A stretch of DNA of 64,000 nucleotides from Xestospongia muta (Eukaryota > Porifera > Demospongiae > Haplosclerida > Petrosiidae), in the NCBI GenBank assembly GCA_963693285.1, contig OY848925.1, positions 2,768,932 to 2,832,931 of the forward strand, given 5' to 3'. Below the pieces are notes generated by a model. It did no database searches. It was not told where the DNA came from and saw only the letters and a list, made by a program, of their open reading frames with translations. Positions 13,301 to 26,060 of the stretch are shown in pieces (position 1 is the stretch's first letter; every line of letters begins with the position of its first letter). The translations under genes were made by a program, and so were the position numbers.

Positions 13301-13605
13301 AATTTCTAATCTTTTTTAATTTCAAAAAGCTCTAAACTCTTTATTTTAGAGTTTTAACCTATTTTGAGTACTTTATTAATATATTTAAGGGAGATAAACT
13401 TACTAAACTATTTAGATACACTTATTTAAGTAGGTTTCACAGTTAATTTCTAATCTTTTTTAACTTTTGAAAAGCTCTAAACTCTTTGTTTTAGAGTTTT
13501 AACCTATTTAGACTACTTTATTAGTATAGTTAAGACAGATAAACTTACTAAACTCTTTAGATCAGCTTATTTAACCAGTTTTCACAGTTAATTTCTAATC
13601 TTTTT
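10301..13605. repeat. 3,337-bp (23-monomer) HOR, copy 2
   Basis: Near-identical to copy 1. Small differences lie near the end: GATACACTTATT near 13,410 against GATACGCTTATT near 10,078, and ATAAACTTAC near 13,252 against GAGAAACTTATT near 9,912. At about 13,605 the homology with the start of the unit breaks and a two-monomer (289-bp) repeat begins instead. Confidence 0.88.
13044..13199 (+). repeat. Elongated monomer 3 (156 bp)
   Basis: Same 11-bp duplication (13,071-13,092). It differs from monomer 2 in TTTTAACTTG against TTTTAACCTG. Confidence 0.9.
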
Positions 13606-13890
13606 TAATTTCAAAAAGCTCTAAACTCTTTATTTTAGAGTTTTAACCTATTTTGAGTACTTTATTAATATATTTAAGGGAGATAAACTTACTAAACTAT
13701 TTAGATACGCTTATTTAAGTAGGTTTCACAGTTAATTTCTAATCTTTTTTAACTTTTGAAAAGCTCTAAACTCTTTGTTTTAGAGTTTTAACCTATTTAG
13801 ACTACTTTATTAGTATATTTGAGACAGATAAACTTACTAAACTCTTTAGATCAGCTTATTTAACCAGTTTTCACTGTTAATTTCTAATCT
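13316..13890. repeat. Two-monomer (289-bp) tandem duplication
   Basis: The pair made of an AATTTC monomer and a GAGTACTTTATTAATATA monomer with AAGGGAGAT and GTAGGTTTCAC occurs twice in succession. CTTTATTAAT lies at 13,371 and 13,660, an offset of 289 bp. It sits exactly at the end of HOR copy 2. Confidence 0.8.
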
Positions 13891-14626
13891 TTTTTAACTT
13901 TCAAAAAGCTCTAAACTCTTTATTTTAGATTTTTAACCTATTTAGACTACTTTATTAGTATATTTAAGAAAGATAAACTTACTAAACTCTTTAGAACCGC
14001 TATTTAACCAGTTTTCACAGTTAATTTCTAATCTTTTTTAACTTTCAAAAAGCTCTAAACTCTTTATTTTAGAGTTTTAACCTACTTAGACTACTTTATT
14101 AGTATATTTAAGACAGATAAACTTACTAAACTCTTTAGATCAGCTTATTTAACCAGTTTTCATAGTTAATTTCTAATCTTTTTTAACTTTCAAAAAGCTC
14201 TAAACTCTTTATTTTAGAGTTTTAACCTATTTAGACTACTTTATTAGTAAATTTAACACAGATAAACTTATTAAAGTCCTTAGATCTGCTTATTTAACCA
14301 GGTTTCACAGTTAATTTCTACTCTTTTTTAACTTTCAAAAAGCTCTAATCACTTTATTTTAGAGTTTTAACCTATTTAGACTACTTTATTAGTATATTTA
14401 AGACAGATAAACTTACTAAACTCTTTAGATAAGTTTATTTAACCAGTTTTCACAGTTAATTTCTAATTTTTTAACTTTCAAAAAGCTCTAAACTGTTTAT
14501 TTTAGAGTTTTAACCTGTTTAGACTACTTTATTCCAATAGTTAAGACAGAATAACTTACTAAACTCTTTAGATCAGCTTATTTAACTAGTTTTCACAGTT
14601 AATTTCTAATCTTTTTTAACTTTAAA

Positions 14627-15494
14627 AAGCTCTAAACTCTTTATTTTAGAGTTTTAACCTATTTAGACTACTTTATTAGTATATTTAAGACAGATAAACT
14701 TACGAAACTCTTCAGATCAGCTTATTTAACCAGTTTTCACAGTTAATTTCTAATCTTTTTTAACTTTCAAAAAGCTCTAAACTCTTTATTTTAGAGTTTT
14801 AACCTATTTAGACTACTTTATTCCTATATTTAAGATAGAATAACTTACTACACTCTTTAGATCAGCTTATTTAACCAGTTTTCACAGTTAATTTCTAATC
14901 TTTTTTAACTTTCAAAAAGCTCTAAACTCTTTATTTTAGAGTTTTAACCTATTTAGACTAGTTTATTAGTATATTTAAGACAGATAGACTTATTAAACTC
15001 TTTAGATCAGCTTATTTAACCAGTTTTCACAGTTAATTTCTAATCTTTTTTAATTTCAAAAAGCTCTAAACTCTTTATTTTATAGTTTTAACCTATTTTG
15101 AGTACTTAATTAGTATATTTAAGGGAGATAAACTTACTAAACTATTTAGATACGCTTATTTAAGTAGGTTTCACAGTTAATTTCTAATCTTTTTTAACTT
15201 TTGAAAAGCTCTAACTCTTTATTTTAGAGTTTTAACCTATTTAGACTACTTTATTAGTATATTTGAGACAGATAAACTTACTAAACTCTTTAGATCAGTT
15301 TATTTAACCAGTTTTCACAGTTAATTTCTAATCTTTTTTAACTTTCAAAAAGCTCTAAACTCTTTATTTTAGATTTTTAACCTATTTAGACTACTTTATT
15401 AGTATATTTCAGAAAGATAAACTTACTAAACTCTTTAGAACCGCTTATTTAACCAGTTTTCACAGTTAATTTCTAATCTTTTTTAACTTTCAAA
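14627..15494. repeat. 868-bp (6-monomer) tandem duplication, copy 1
   Basis: TACGAAACTCTTCAGATC at 14,701 recurs at 15,569 (offset 868). The TATAGTTTTAACC / GAGTACTTAATTAG monomer (about 15,082), the shortened GCTCTAACTC (about 15,208) and TTTCAGAAAG (about 15,407) all recur at the same offset. Confidence 0.9.
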
Positions 15495-16437
15495 AAGCTC
15501 TAAACTCTTTATTTTAGAGTTTTAACCTATTTAGACTACTTTATTAGTATATTTAAGACAGATAAACTTACGAAACTCTTCAGATCAGCTTATTTAACCA
15601 GTTTTCACAGTTAATTTCTAATCTTTTTTAACTTTCAAAAAGCTCTAAACTCTTTATTTTAGAGTTTTAACCTATTTAGACTACTTTATTCCTATATTTA
15701 AGATAGAATAACTTACTACACTCTTTAGATCAGCTTATTTAACCAGTTTTCACAGTTAATTTCTAATCTTTTTTAACTTTCAAAAAGCTCTAAACTCTTT
15801 ATTTTAGAGTTTTAACCTATTTAGACTACTTTATTAGTATATTTAAGACAGATAGACTTATTAAACTCTTTAGATCAGCTTATTTAACCAGTTTTCACAG
15901 TTAATTTCTAATCTTTTTTAATTTCAAAAAGCTCTAAACTCTTTATTTTATAGTTTTAACCTATTTTGAGTACTTAATTAGTATATTTAAGGGAGATAAA
16001 CTTACTAAACTATTTAGATACGCTTATTTAAGTAGGTTTCACAGTTAATTTCTAATCTTTTTTAACTTTTGAAAAGCTCTAACTCTTTATTTTAGAGTTT
16101 TAACCTATTTAGACTACTTTATTAGTATATTTGAGACAGATAAACTTACTAAACTCTTTAGATCAGTTTATTTAACCAGTTTTCACAGTTAATTTCTAAT
16201 CTTTTTTAACTTTCAAAAAGCTCTAAACTCTTTATTTTAGATTTTTAACCTATTTAGACTACTTTATTAGTATATTTCAGAAAGATAAACTTACTAAACT
16301 CTTTAGAACCGCTTATTTAACCAGTTTTCACAGTTAATTTCTAATCTTTTTTAACTTTCAAAAAGCTCTAAACTCTTTATTTTAGAGTTTTAACCTATTT
16401 AGACTACTTTATTAGTATATTTAAGACAGATAAACTT
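15495..16437. repeat. 868-bp (6-monomer) tandem duplication, copy 2
   Basis: Second copy of the preceding unit. Homology runs slightly past one full unit, to about 16,437, where ACTTACTAAAC here replaces ACTTACGAAAC. I saw no other difference from copy 1 over the unit. Confidence 0.88.
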
Positions 16438-19400
16438 ACTAAACTCTTTAGATCAGCTTATTTAACCAGTTTTCACAGTTAATTTCTAATGTTTTTTAAC
16501 TTTCAAAAAGCTCTAAACTCTTTATTTTAGAGTTTTAACCTATTTAGACTACTTTATTAGTATATTTAAGACAGATAAACTTACTAAACTCTTTAGATCA
16601 GCTTATTTAACCAGTTTTCACAGTTAATTTCTAATCTTTTTTAACTTTCAAAAAGCTCTAAACTCTTTATTTTAGAGTTTTAACCTATTTAGACTACTTT
16701 ATTAGTAAAATTTATACAGATAAACTTACTAAGCTCTTTAGATCAGGATATTTAACCAGTTTTCACAGTTAATTTCTAATCTTTTTTAACTTTCAAAAAG
16801 CTCTAAACTCTTTATTTTAGAGTTTTAACCTATTTAGACTACTTTATTAGTATATTTAAGACAGATAAACTTACTAAACTCTTTAGATCAGCTTATTTAA
16901 CCAGTTTTCACAGTTAATTTCTAATCTTTTTTAACTTTCAAAAAGCTCTAAACTCTTTATTTTAGAGTTTTAACCTATTTTGAGTACTTTATTTGTATAT
17001 TTAAGGCAGATAAACTTACTAAACTATTTAGATACGCTTATTTAACCAGTTTTCACAGTTAATTTCTACTCATTTTTAACTTTCAAAAAGCTGTAATCAC
17101 TTTATTTTTGAGTTTTAACCTATTTAGACTACTTTATTAGTATATTTAAGACAGATAGACTTACTAAACTCTTTAGATCAGCTTATTTAACCAGTTTTCA
17201 CAGTTAATTTCTAATCTTTTTTAACTTTCAAAAAGCTCTAAACTCTTTATTTTAGAGTTTTAACCTATTTAGACTACTTTATTAGTATATTTAAGACAGA
17301 TAAATTTATTAAAGTCCTTAGATCTGCTTATTTAACAAGTTTTCACAGTTAATTTCTAATCTTTTTTAACTTTCAAAAAGCTCTAAAATCTTTATTTTAG
17401 AGTTTTAACCTATTTAGACTACTTTATTCCTATAGTTAAGACAGAATAACTTACTAAACTCTTTAGATCAGCTTATTTAATCAGTTTTCACAGTTAATTT
17501 CTAATCTTTTTTAACTTTAAAAAGCTCTAAACTCTTTATTTTAGAGGTTTAACCTATTTAGACTACTTTATTAGTATATTTAAGATAGATAAACTTACTA
17601 AACTCTTTAGATCAGCTTATTTAACCAGTTTTCACCGTTAATTTCTAATCTTTCTTAACTTTCAAAAAGCTCTAAACTCTTTATTTTAGAGTTTTAACCG
17701 ATTTAGACTACTTTGTCAGTATATTTAAGACAGATAAACTTACTAAACTCTTTAGATCAGCTTATCTCACTAGTTTTCACAGTTAATTTCTAATCTTTTT
17801 TAACTTTCAAAAAGATCTAAACTCTTTATTTTAGAGTTTTAACCTATTGACACTACTTTATTAGTATATTTAAGATAGAAAAACTTACTATACTCTTTAG
17901 ATCAGCTTATTTAACCAGTATTCACAGTTAATTTCTAATCTTTTTAACTTTCAAAAAGCTTTAATCACTTTATTTTAGAGTTTTAACCTATTTAGACTAC
18001 TTTATTAGTATATTTAAGACAGATAAACTTACTAAACCCTTTAGAACCGCTTATTTAACCAGTTTTCACAGTTAATTTCTAATCTTTTTTAACTTTCAAA
18101 AAGCTCTAAACTCTTTATTTTAGAGTTTTAACCTATTTAGACTACTTTATTAGTATATTTAAGACAGATAAACTTACTAAACTCTTTAGATGAGCTTATT
18201 TAACCAGTTTTCACAGTTAATTTCTAATCTTTTAACTTTCAAAAAGCTCTAAACTCTTTATTTTAGAGTTTTAACCTATTTAGACTACTTTATTAGTATA
18301 TTTAAGACAGATAAACTTACTAAACTCTTTAGATCAGCTTATTTAACCAGTTTTCACAGTTAATTTCTAATCATTTTTAACTTTCAAAAAGATCTAAACT
18401 CTTTATTTTAGAGTTTTAACCTATTTAGACTACTTTATTAGTATATTTAAGACAGATAGACTTACTAAACTCTTTAGATCAGCTTATTTAACCAGTTTTC
18501 ACAGTTAATTTCTAATCTTTTTTAATTTCAAAAAGCTCTAAACTCTTTATTTTAGAGTTTTAACCAATTTTGAGTACTTTATTAGTATATTTAAGAGAGA
18601 TAATCTTCCTAAACTATTTAGATCCGCTTATTTAAGTAGTTTTCACAGTTAATTTCTAATCCTTTTTAACTTTTGAAAACCTCTAAACTCTTTGTTTTAG
18701 AGTTTTAACCTATTTAGACTACTTTATTAGTGTATTTAAGACAGATAAACTTACTAAACTCTTTAGATCAGCTTATTTAACCAGTTTTCACAGTTAATTT
18801 CTAATCTTTTTAATTTTCAAAAACATCTAAACTCTTTATTTTAGAGTTTTAACCTATTTATACTACTTTATTAGTATAGTTAAGACAGATAAACTTACTA
18901 AACTCTTTAGATCAGCTTATTTAACCAGTTTTCACAGTTAATTTCTAATCTTTTTTAATTTCAAAAAGCTCTAAACTCTTTATTTTAGAGTTTTAACCAA
19001 TTTTGAGTACTTTATTAGTATATTTAAGAGACATAATCTTCCTAAACTATTTAGATCCCCTTATTTAAGTAGTTTTCACAGTTAATTTCTAATCTTTTTT
19101 AACTTTCAAAAAGCTCTAAAATCTTTATTTTAGAGTTTTAATCTATTTAGACTACTTTATTAGTATATTTCAGACAGATAAACTTACTAAACTCTTTAGA
19201 TCAGCTTATTTAACCAGTTTTCACAGTTAATTTCTAATCTTTTTTAACTTTCAAAAAGCTCTAAACTCTTTATTTTAGAGTTTTAACCTATTTAGACTAC
19301 TTTATTCCTATATTTAAGATAGAATAACTTACTACACTCTTTAGATCAGCTCATTTAACAAGTTTTCACAGTTAATTTCTAATCTTTTTTAACTTTCAAA

Positions 19401-20024
19401 AAGCTCTAAACTCTTTATTTTAGAGTTTTAACCTATTTAGACTACTTTATTAGTATATTTAAGACAGATAGACTTATTAAACTCTTTTGATCAGCTTATT
19501 TAACCAGTTTCACAGTTAATTTCTAATCTTTTTTAATTTCAAAAAGCTCTAAACTCTTTATTTTAGAGTTTTAACCTATTTTGAGTACTTTATTAATATA
19601 TTTAAGGGAGATAAACTTACTAAACTATTTAGATACGCTTATTGAAGTAGGTTTCACAGTTAATTTCTAATCTTTTTTAACTTTTGAAAAGCTCTAAACT
19701 CTTTATTTTAGAGTTTTAACCTATTTAGACTACTTTATTAGTATATTTGAGACAGATAAACTTACTAAACTCTTTAGATCAGCTTATTTAACCAGTTTTC
19801 ACAGTTAATTTCTAATCTTTTTTAACTTTCAAAAAGCTCTAAACTCTTTATTTTAGATTTTTAACCTATTCAGACTACTTTATTAGTATATTTCAGAAAG
19901 ATAAACTTACTAAACTCTTTAGATCAGCTTATTTAACCAGTTTTCATAGTTAATTTCTAATCTTTTTTAACTTTAAAATAGCTCTAAACTCTTTATTTTA
20001 GAGTTTTAACCTATTTAGACTACT

Positions 20025-20315
20025 TTATTAGTAAATTTAAGACAGATAAACTTATTAAAGTCCTTAGATCTGCTTATTTAACCAGGTTTCACAGTTAATT
20101 TCTAATCTTTTTTAACTTTCAAAAAGCTCTAATCACTTTATTTTAGAGTTTTAACCTATTTAGACTACTTTATTAGTAAATTTAAGACAGATAAACTTAT
20201 TAAAGTCCTTAGATCTGCTTATTTAACCAGGTTTCACAGTTAATTTCTAATCTTTTTTAACTTTCAAAAAGCTCTAATCACTTTATTTTAGAGTTTTAAC
20301 CTATTTAGACTACTT
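20025..20315. repeat. Single-monomer tandem duplication (GTAAATTTAAG type)
   Basis: Two successive monomers share GTAAATTTAAG, TTATTAAAGTCC, GATCTGC and CCAGGTTTCAC. GTAAA lies at 20,031 and 20,176, an offset of exactly 145. The pair is carried along in the large duplication, at about 32,615 and 32,760. Confidence 0.85.
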
Positions 20316-21605
20316 TATTAGTATATTTAAGACAGATAAACTTACTAAACTCTTTAGATCAGTTTATTTAACTAGTTTTCACAGTTAATTTCTAATCTTT
20401 TTAACTTTCAAAAAGCTCTAAACTGTTTATTTTAGAGTTTTAACCTGTTTAGACTACTTTATTCCTATTCTTAAGACAGAATAACTTACTAAACTCTTTA
20501 GATCAGCTTATTTAACCAGTTTTCACAGTTAATTTCTAATCTTTTTTAACTTTAAAAAGCTCTAAACTCTTTATTTTAGAGTTTTAACCTATTTAGACTA
20601 CTTTATTAGTATATTTAAGACAGATAAACTTACTAAACTCTTTAGATCAGCTTATTTAACCAGTTTTCACTGTTAATTTCTAATCTTTTTTAACTTTCAA
20701 AAAGCTCTAAACTCTTTATTTTAGAGTTTTAACCTATTTAGACTACTTTATTAGTATATTTAAGACAGATAAACTTACTAAACTCTTTAGATCAGCTTAT
20801 TTAACCAGTTTTCACAGTTAATTTCTAATCTTTTTTAACTTTCAAAAAGCTCTAAACTCTTTATTTTAGAGTTTTAACCTATTTAGACTACTTTATTCCT
20901 ATATTTAAGATAGAATAACTTACTACACTCTTTAGATCAGCTTATTTAACCAGTTTTCACAGTTAATTTCTAATCTTTTTTAACTTTCAAAAAGCTCTAA
21001 ACTCTTTATTTTAGAGTTTTAACCTATTTAGACTACTTTATTAGTATATTTAAGACAGATAGACTTATTAAACTCTTTAGATCAGCTTATTTAACCAGTT
21101 TTCACAGTTAATTTGTCATCTTTTTTAATTTCAAAAGGCTCTAAACTCTTTATTTTAGAGTTTTAACCTATTTTGAGTACTGAATTAGTATATTTAAGGG
21201 AGATAAACTTACTAAACTATTTAGATACGCTTATTTAAGTAGGTTTCACAGTTAATTTCTAATCTTTTTTAACTTTTGAAAAGCTCTAAACTCTTTATTT
21301 TAGAGTTTTAACCTATTTAGACTACTTTATTAGTATATTTGAGACAGATAAACTTACTAAACTCTTTAGATCAGCTTATTTAACCAGTTTTCACAGTTAA
21401 TTTCTAATCTTTTTTAACTTTCAAAAAGCTCTAAACTCATTATTTTAGATTTTTAACCTATTTAGACTACTTTATTAGTATATTTCAGAAAGATAAACTT
21501 ACTAAACTCTTTAGAACCGCTTATTTAACCAGTTTTCACAGTTAATTTCTAATCTTTTTTAACTTTCAAAAAGCTCTAAACTCTTTATTTTAGAGTTTTA
21601 ACCTA

Positions 21606-23342
21606 TTTTGAGTACTTTATTTGTATATTTAAGACAGATAAACTTACTAAACTATTTAGATACGCTTATTTAACCAGTTTTCACAGTTAATTTCTAATCT
21701 TTTTTAACTTTCAAAAAGCTCTAAACTCTTTATTTTAGAGTTTTAACCTATTTAGACTACTTTATTAGTATATTTAAGACAGATAGACTTACTAAACTCT
21801 TTAGATCAGCTTATTTAACCAGTTTTCACAGTTAATTTCTAATTTTTTTAACTTTCAAAAAGCTCTAAACTCTTTATTTTAGAGTTTTAACCTATTTAGA
21901 CTACTTTATTAGTTTATTTAAGACAGATAAACTTATTAAAGTCCTTAGATCTGCTTATTTAACCAGTTTTCACAGTTAATTTCTAATCTTTTTTAACTTT
22001 CAAAAAGCTCTAAAATCTTTATTTTAGAGTTTTAACCTATTTAGACTACTTTATTCCTATAGTTAAGACAGAATAACTTACTAAACTCTTTAGATCAGCT
22101 TATTTAACCAGTTTTCACAGTTAATTTCTAATCTTTTTTAACTTTAAAAAGCTCTAAACTCTTTATTTTAGAGTTTTAACCTATTTAGACTACTTTATTA
22201 GTATATTTAAGACAGATAAACTTACTAAACTCTTTAGATCAGCTTATTTAACCAGTTTTCACAGTTAATTTCTAATATTTTTTAACTTTCAAAAAGCTCT
22301 AAACTCTTTATTTTAGAGTTTTAACCTATTTAGACTACTTTATCAGTATATTTAAGACAGATAAACTTACTAAACTCTTTAGATCAGCTTATCTCACTAG
22401 TTTTCACAGTTAATTTCTAATCTTTTTTAACTTTCAAAAAGATCTAAACTCTTTATTTTAGAGTTTTAACCTATTTAGACTACTTTATTAGTATATTTAA
22501 GATAGAAAAACTTACTATACTCTTTAGATCAGCTTATTTAACCAGTTTTCACAGTTAATTTCTAATCTTTCTTAACTTTCAAAAAACTCTAAACTCTTTA
22601 TTTTAGAGTTTTAACCTATTTAGACTACTTTATCAGTATATTTAAGACAGATAAACTTACTAAACTCTTTAGATCAGCTTATCTCACTAGTTTTCACAGT
22701 TAATTTCTAATCTTTTTTAACTTTCAAAAAGATCTAAACTCTTTATTTTAGAGTTTTAACCTATTTAGACTACTTTATTAGTATATTTAAGACAGAAAAA
22801 CTTACTATACTCTTTAGATCAGCTTATTTAACCAGTTTTCACAGTTAATTTCTAATTTTTTTAACTTTCAAAAAGCTCTAAACTCTTTATTTTAGAGTTT
22901 TAACCTATTTAGACTACTTTATTAGCATATGTAAGACAGATAAACTTACTATACTCTTTAGATCAGCTTATTTAACCAGATTTCACAGTTAATTTCTAAT
23001 CTTTTTTAACTTTCAAAAAGCTCTAAACTCTTTATTTTAGAGTTTTAACCTATTTAGACTACTTTATTAGTATATTTAAGACAGATAAACTTACTAAACT
23101 CTTTAGATCAGCTTATTTAACCAGTTTTCACAGTTAATTTCTAATCTTTTTTAACTTTCAAAAAGCTCTAAACTCTTTATTTTAGAGTTTTAACCTATTT
23201 AGACTACTTTATTAGTATATTTAAGACAGATAAACTTACTAAACTCTTTAGATCAGCTTATTTAACCAGTTTTCACAGTTAATTTCTAATCTTTTTTAAC
23301 TTTCAAAAAGCTCTAAACTCTTTATTTTAGAGTTTTAACCTA
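21606..23342. repeat. 12-monomer HOR unit A (about 1,737 bp)
   Basis: Starts at TTTTGAGTACTTTATTTG (21,606). The order that follows is an AGATAGAC monomer, a TTAAAGTCC monomer, a TTCCTATAG monomer (22,053), a standard monomer, a TTATCAG monomer with CTCACTAG (about 22,340), an ACTATACTC monomer with AGATAGAAAAAC, a second TTATCAG / ACTATACTC pair, and a TTAGCATATG monomer (about 22,923). The same order repeats in units B and C, and at +12,584 bp. Confidence 0.85.
23035..23179 (+). repeat. Reference consensus monomer (145 bp)
   Basis: This unit matches the majority base at every position and is followed by an identical unit at 23,180-23,324, so it serves as a reference. Hand count: T 63, A 48, C 23, G 11, i.e. 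23% GC with twice as many C as G on the + strand. It holds one GATC (72-75) and two AGCT sites (76-79 and 130-133). Digestion at GATC should therefore give a 145-bp ladder. The block CACAGTTAATTTCTAATC (95-112) is, by eye, among the least variable across the array. Most diagnostic variants fall in 31-88 and in the T-run at 113-118. Confidence 0.95.
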
Positions 23343-25371
23343 TTTTGAGTACTTTATTTGTATATTTAAGACAGATAAACTTACTAAACTATTTAGATAC
23401 GCTTATTTAACCAGTTTTCACAGTTAATTTCTAATCTTTTTTAACTTTCAAAAAGCTCTAAACTCTTTATTTTAGAGTTTTAACCTATTTAGACTACTTT
23501 ATTAGTATATTTAAGACAGATAGACTTACTAAACTCTTTAGATCAGCTTATTTAACCAGTTTTCACAGTTAATTTCTAATCTTTTTTAACTTTCAAAAAG
23601 CTCTAAACTCTTTATTTTAGAGTTTTAACCTATTTAGACTACTTTATTAGTATATTTAAGACAGATAAACTTATTAAAGTCCTTAGATTTGCTTATTTAA
23701 CCAGTTTTCACAGTTAATTTCTAATCTTTTTTAACTTTCAAAAAGCTCTAAAATCTTTATTTTAGAGTTTTAACCTATTTAGACTACTTTATTAGTATAT
23801 TTAAGACAGATAGACTTACTAAACTCTTTAGATCAGCTTATTTAACCAGTTTTCACAGTTAATTTCTAATCTTTTTTAACTTTCAAAAAGCTCTAAACTC
23901 TTTATTTTAGAGTTTTAACCTGTTTAGACTACTTTATTAGTATATTTAAGACAGATAAACTTATTAAAGTCCTTAGATTTGCTTATTTAACCAGTTTTCA
24001 CAGTTAATTTCTAATCTTTTTTAACTTTCAAAAAGCTCTAAAATCTTTATTTTAGAGTTTTAACCTATTTAGACTACTTTATTCCTATAGTTAAGACAGA
24101 ATAACTTACTAAACTCTTTAGATCAGCTTATTTAACCAGTTTTCACAGTTAATTTCTAATCTTTTTTAACTTTAAAAAGCTCTAAACTCTTTATTTTAGA
24201 GTTTTAACCTATTTAGACTACTTTATTAGTATATTTAACACAGATAAACTTACTAAACTCTTTAGATCAGCTTATTTAACCAGTTTTCACAGTTAATTTC
24301 TAATCTTTTTTAACTTTCAAAAAGCTCTAAACTCTTTATTTTAGAGTTTTAACCTATTTAGACTACTTTATCAGTATATTTAAGACAGATAAACTTACTA
24401 AACTCTTTAGATCAGCTTATCTCACTAGTTTTCACAGTTAATTTCTAATCTTTTTTAACTTTCAAAAAGATCTAAACTCTTTATTTTAGAGTTTTAACCT
24501 ATTTAGACTACTTTATTAGTATATTTAAGATAGAAAAACTTACTATACTCTTTAGATCAGCTTATTTAACCAGTTTTCACAGTTAATTTCTAATCTTTCT
24601 TAACTTTCAAAAAACTCTAAACTCTTTATTTTAGAGTTTTAACCTATTTAGACTACTTTATCAGTATATTTAAGACAGATAAACTTACTAAACTCTTTAG
24701 ATCAGCTTATCTCACTAGTTTTCACAGTTAATTTCTAATCTTTTTTAACTTTCAAAAAGCTCTAAACTCTTTATTTTAGAGTTTTAACCTATTTAGACTA
24801 CTTTATTAGTATATTTAAGACAGAAAAACTTACTATACTCTTTAGATCAGCTTATTTAACCAGTTTTCACAGTTAATTTCTAATCTTTTTTAACTTTCAA
24901 AAAGCTCTAAACTCTTTATTTTAGAGTTTTAACCTATTTAGACTACTTTATTTGCATATGTAAGACAGATAAACTTACTATACTCTTTAGATCAGCTTAT
25001 TTAACCAGATTTCACAGTTAATTTCTAATCTTTTTTAACTTTCAAAAAGCTCAAAACTCTTTATTTTAGAGTTTTAACCTATTTAGACTACTTTATTAGT
25101 ATATTTAAGACAGATAAACTTACTAAACTCTTTAGATCAGCTTATTTAACCAGTTTTCACAGTTAATTTCTAATCTTTTTTAACTTTCAAAAAGCTCTAA
25201 ACTCTTTATTTTAGAGTTTTAACCTATTTAGACTACTTTATTAGTATATTTAAGACAGATAAACTTACTAAACTCTTTAGATCAGCTTATTTAACCAGTT
25301 TTCACAGTTAATTTCTAATCTTTTTTAACTTTCAAAAAGCTCTAAACTCTTCATTTTAGAGTTTTAACCTA
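23343..25371. repeat. 14-monomer HOR unit B (about 2,029 bp)
   Basis: Same order as unit A, with a two-monomer insertion: the AGATAGAC and TTAAAGTCC / GATTTGC pair is doubled between about 23,500 and 24,070. Offset to unit C is 2,028-2,029 bp. It differs from unit A in TTTGCATATG (about 24,952) in place of TTAGCATATG. Confidence 0.85.
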
Positions 25372-26060
25372 TTTTGAGTACTTTATTTGTATATTTAAGA
25401 CAGATAAACTTACTAAACTATTTAGATACGCTTATTTAACCAGTTTTCACAGTTAATTTCTAATCTTTTTTATCTTTCAAAAAGCTCTAATCACTTTATT
25501 TTAGAGTTTTAACCTATTTAGACTACTTTATTAGTATATTTAAGACAGATAGACTTACTAAACTCTTTAGATCAGCTTATTTAACCAGTTTTCACAGTTA
25601 ATTTCTAATCTTTTTTAACTTTCAAAAAGCTCTAAACTCTTTATTTTAGAGTTTTAACCTATTTAGACTACTTTATTAGTATATTTAAGACAGATAAACT
25701 TATTAAAGTCCTTAGATCTGCTTATTTAACCAGTTTTCACAGTTAATTTCTAATCTTTTTTAACTTTCAAAAAGCTCTAAAATCTTTATTTTAGAGTTTT
25801 AACCTATTTAGACTACTTTATTCCTATAGTTAAGACAGAATAACTTACTAAACTCTTTAGATCAGCCAATTTAACCAGTTTTCACAGTTAATTTCTAATC
25901 TTTTTTAACTTTAAAAAGCTCTAAACTCTTTATTTTAGAGTTTTAACCTATTTAGACTACTTTATTAGTATATTTAAGACAGATAAACTTACTAAACTCT
26001 TTAGATCAGCTTATTTAACCAGTTTTCACAGTTAATTTCTAATCTTTTTTAACTTTCAAA
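25372..26060. repeat. HOR unit C, partial (about 5 monomers)
   Basis: Begins TTTTGAGTACTTTATTTG at 25,372 and keeps the AGATAGAC, TTAAAGTCC and TTCCTATAG (about 25,821) order. It then leaves the pattern for CAGCCTATTCAACC monomers. TTCATTTTAGAG just before its start is private to this junction and its copy near 37,935. Confidence 0.75.

Larger units (their letters stand above)
13606..16715. repeat. Transition block between the 3.3-kb HOR and the 10.85-kb duplication
   Basis: About 21 monomers, including the 868-bp pair described separately. Variants here (TTTGAGACAG, TTTCAGAAAG with AGAACCGC, TTCCTATATTTAAGATAG, AAGGGAGAT with GTAGGTTTC) also occur in the same local order at 19.3-21.5 kb. 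The block is therefore related to the central duplication though not part of it. One monomer here (from about 13,999) has CCGCTATTTAACC, lacking one T. No gene. Confidence 0.85.
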
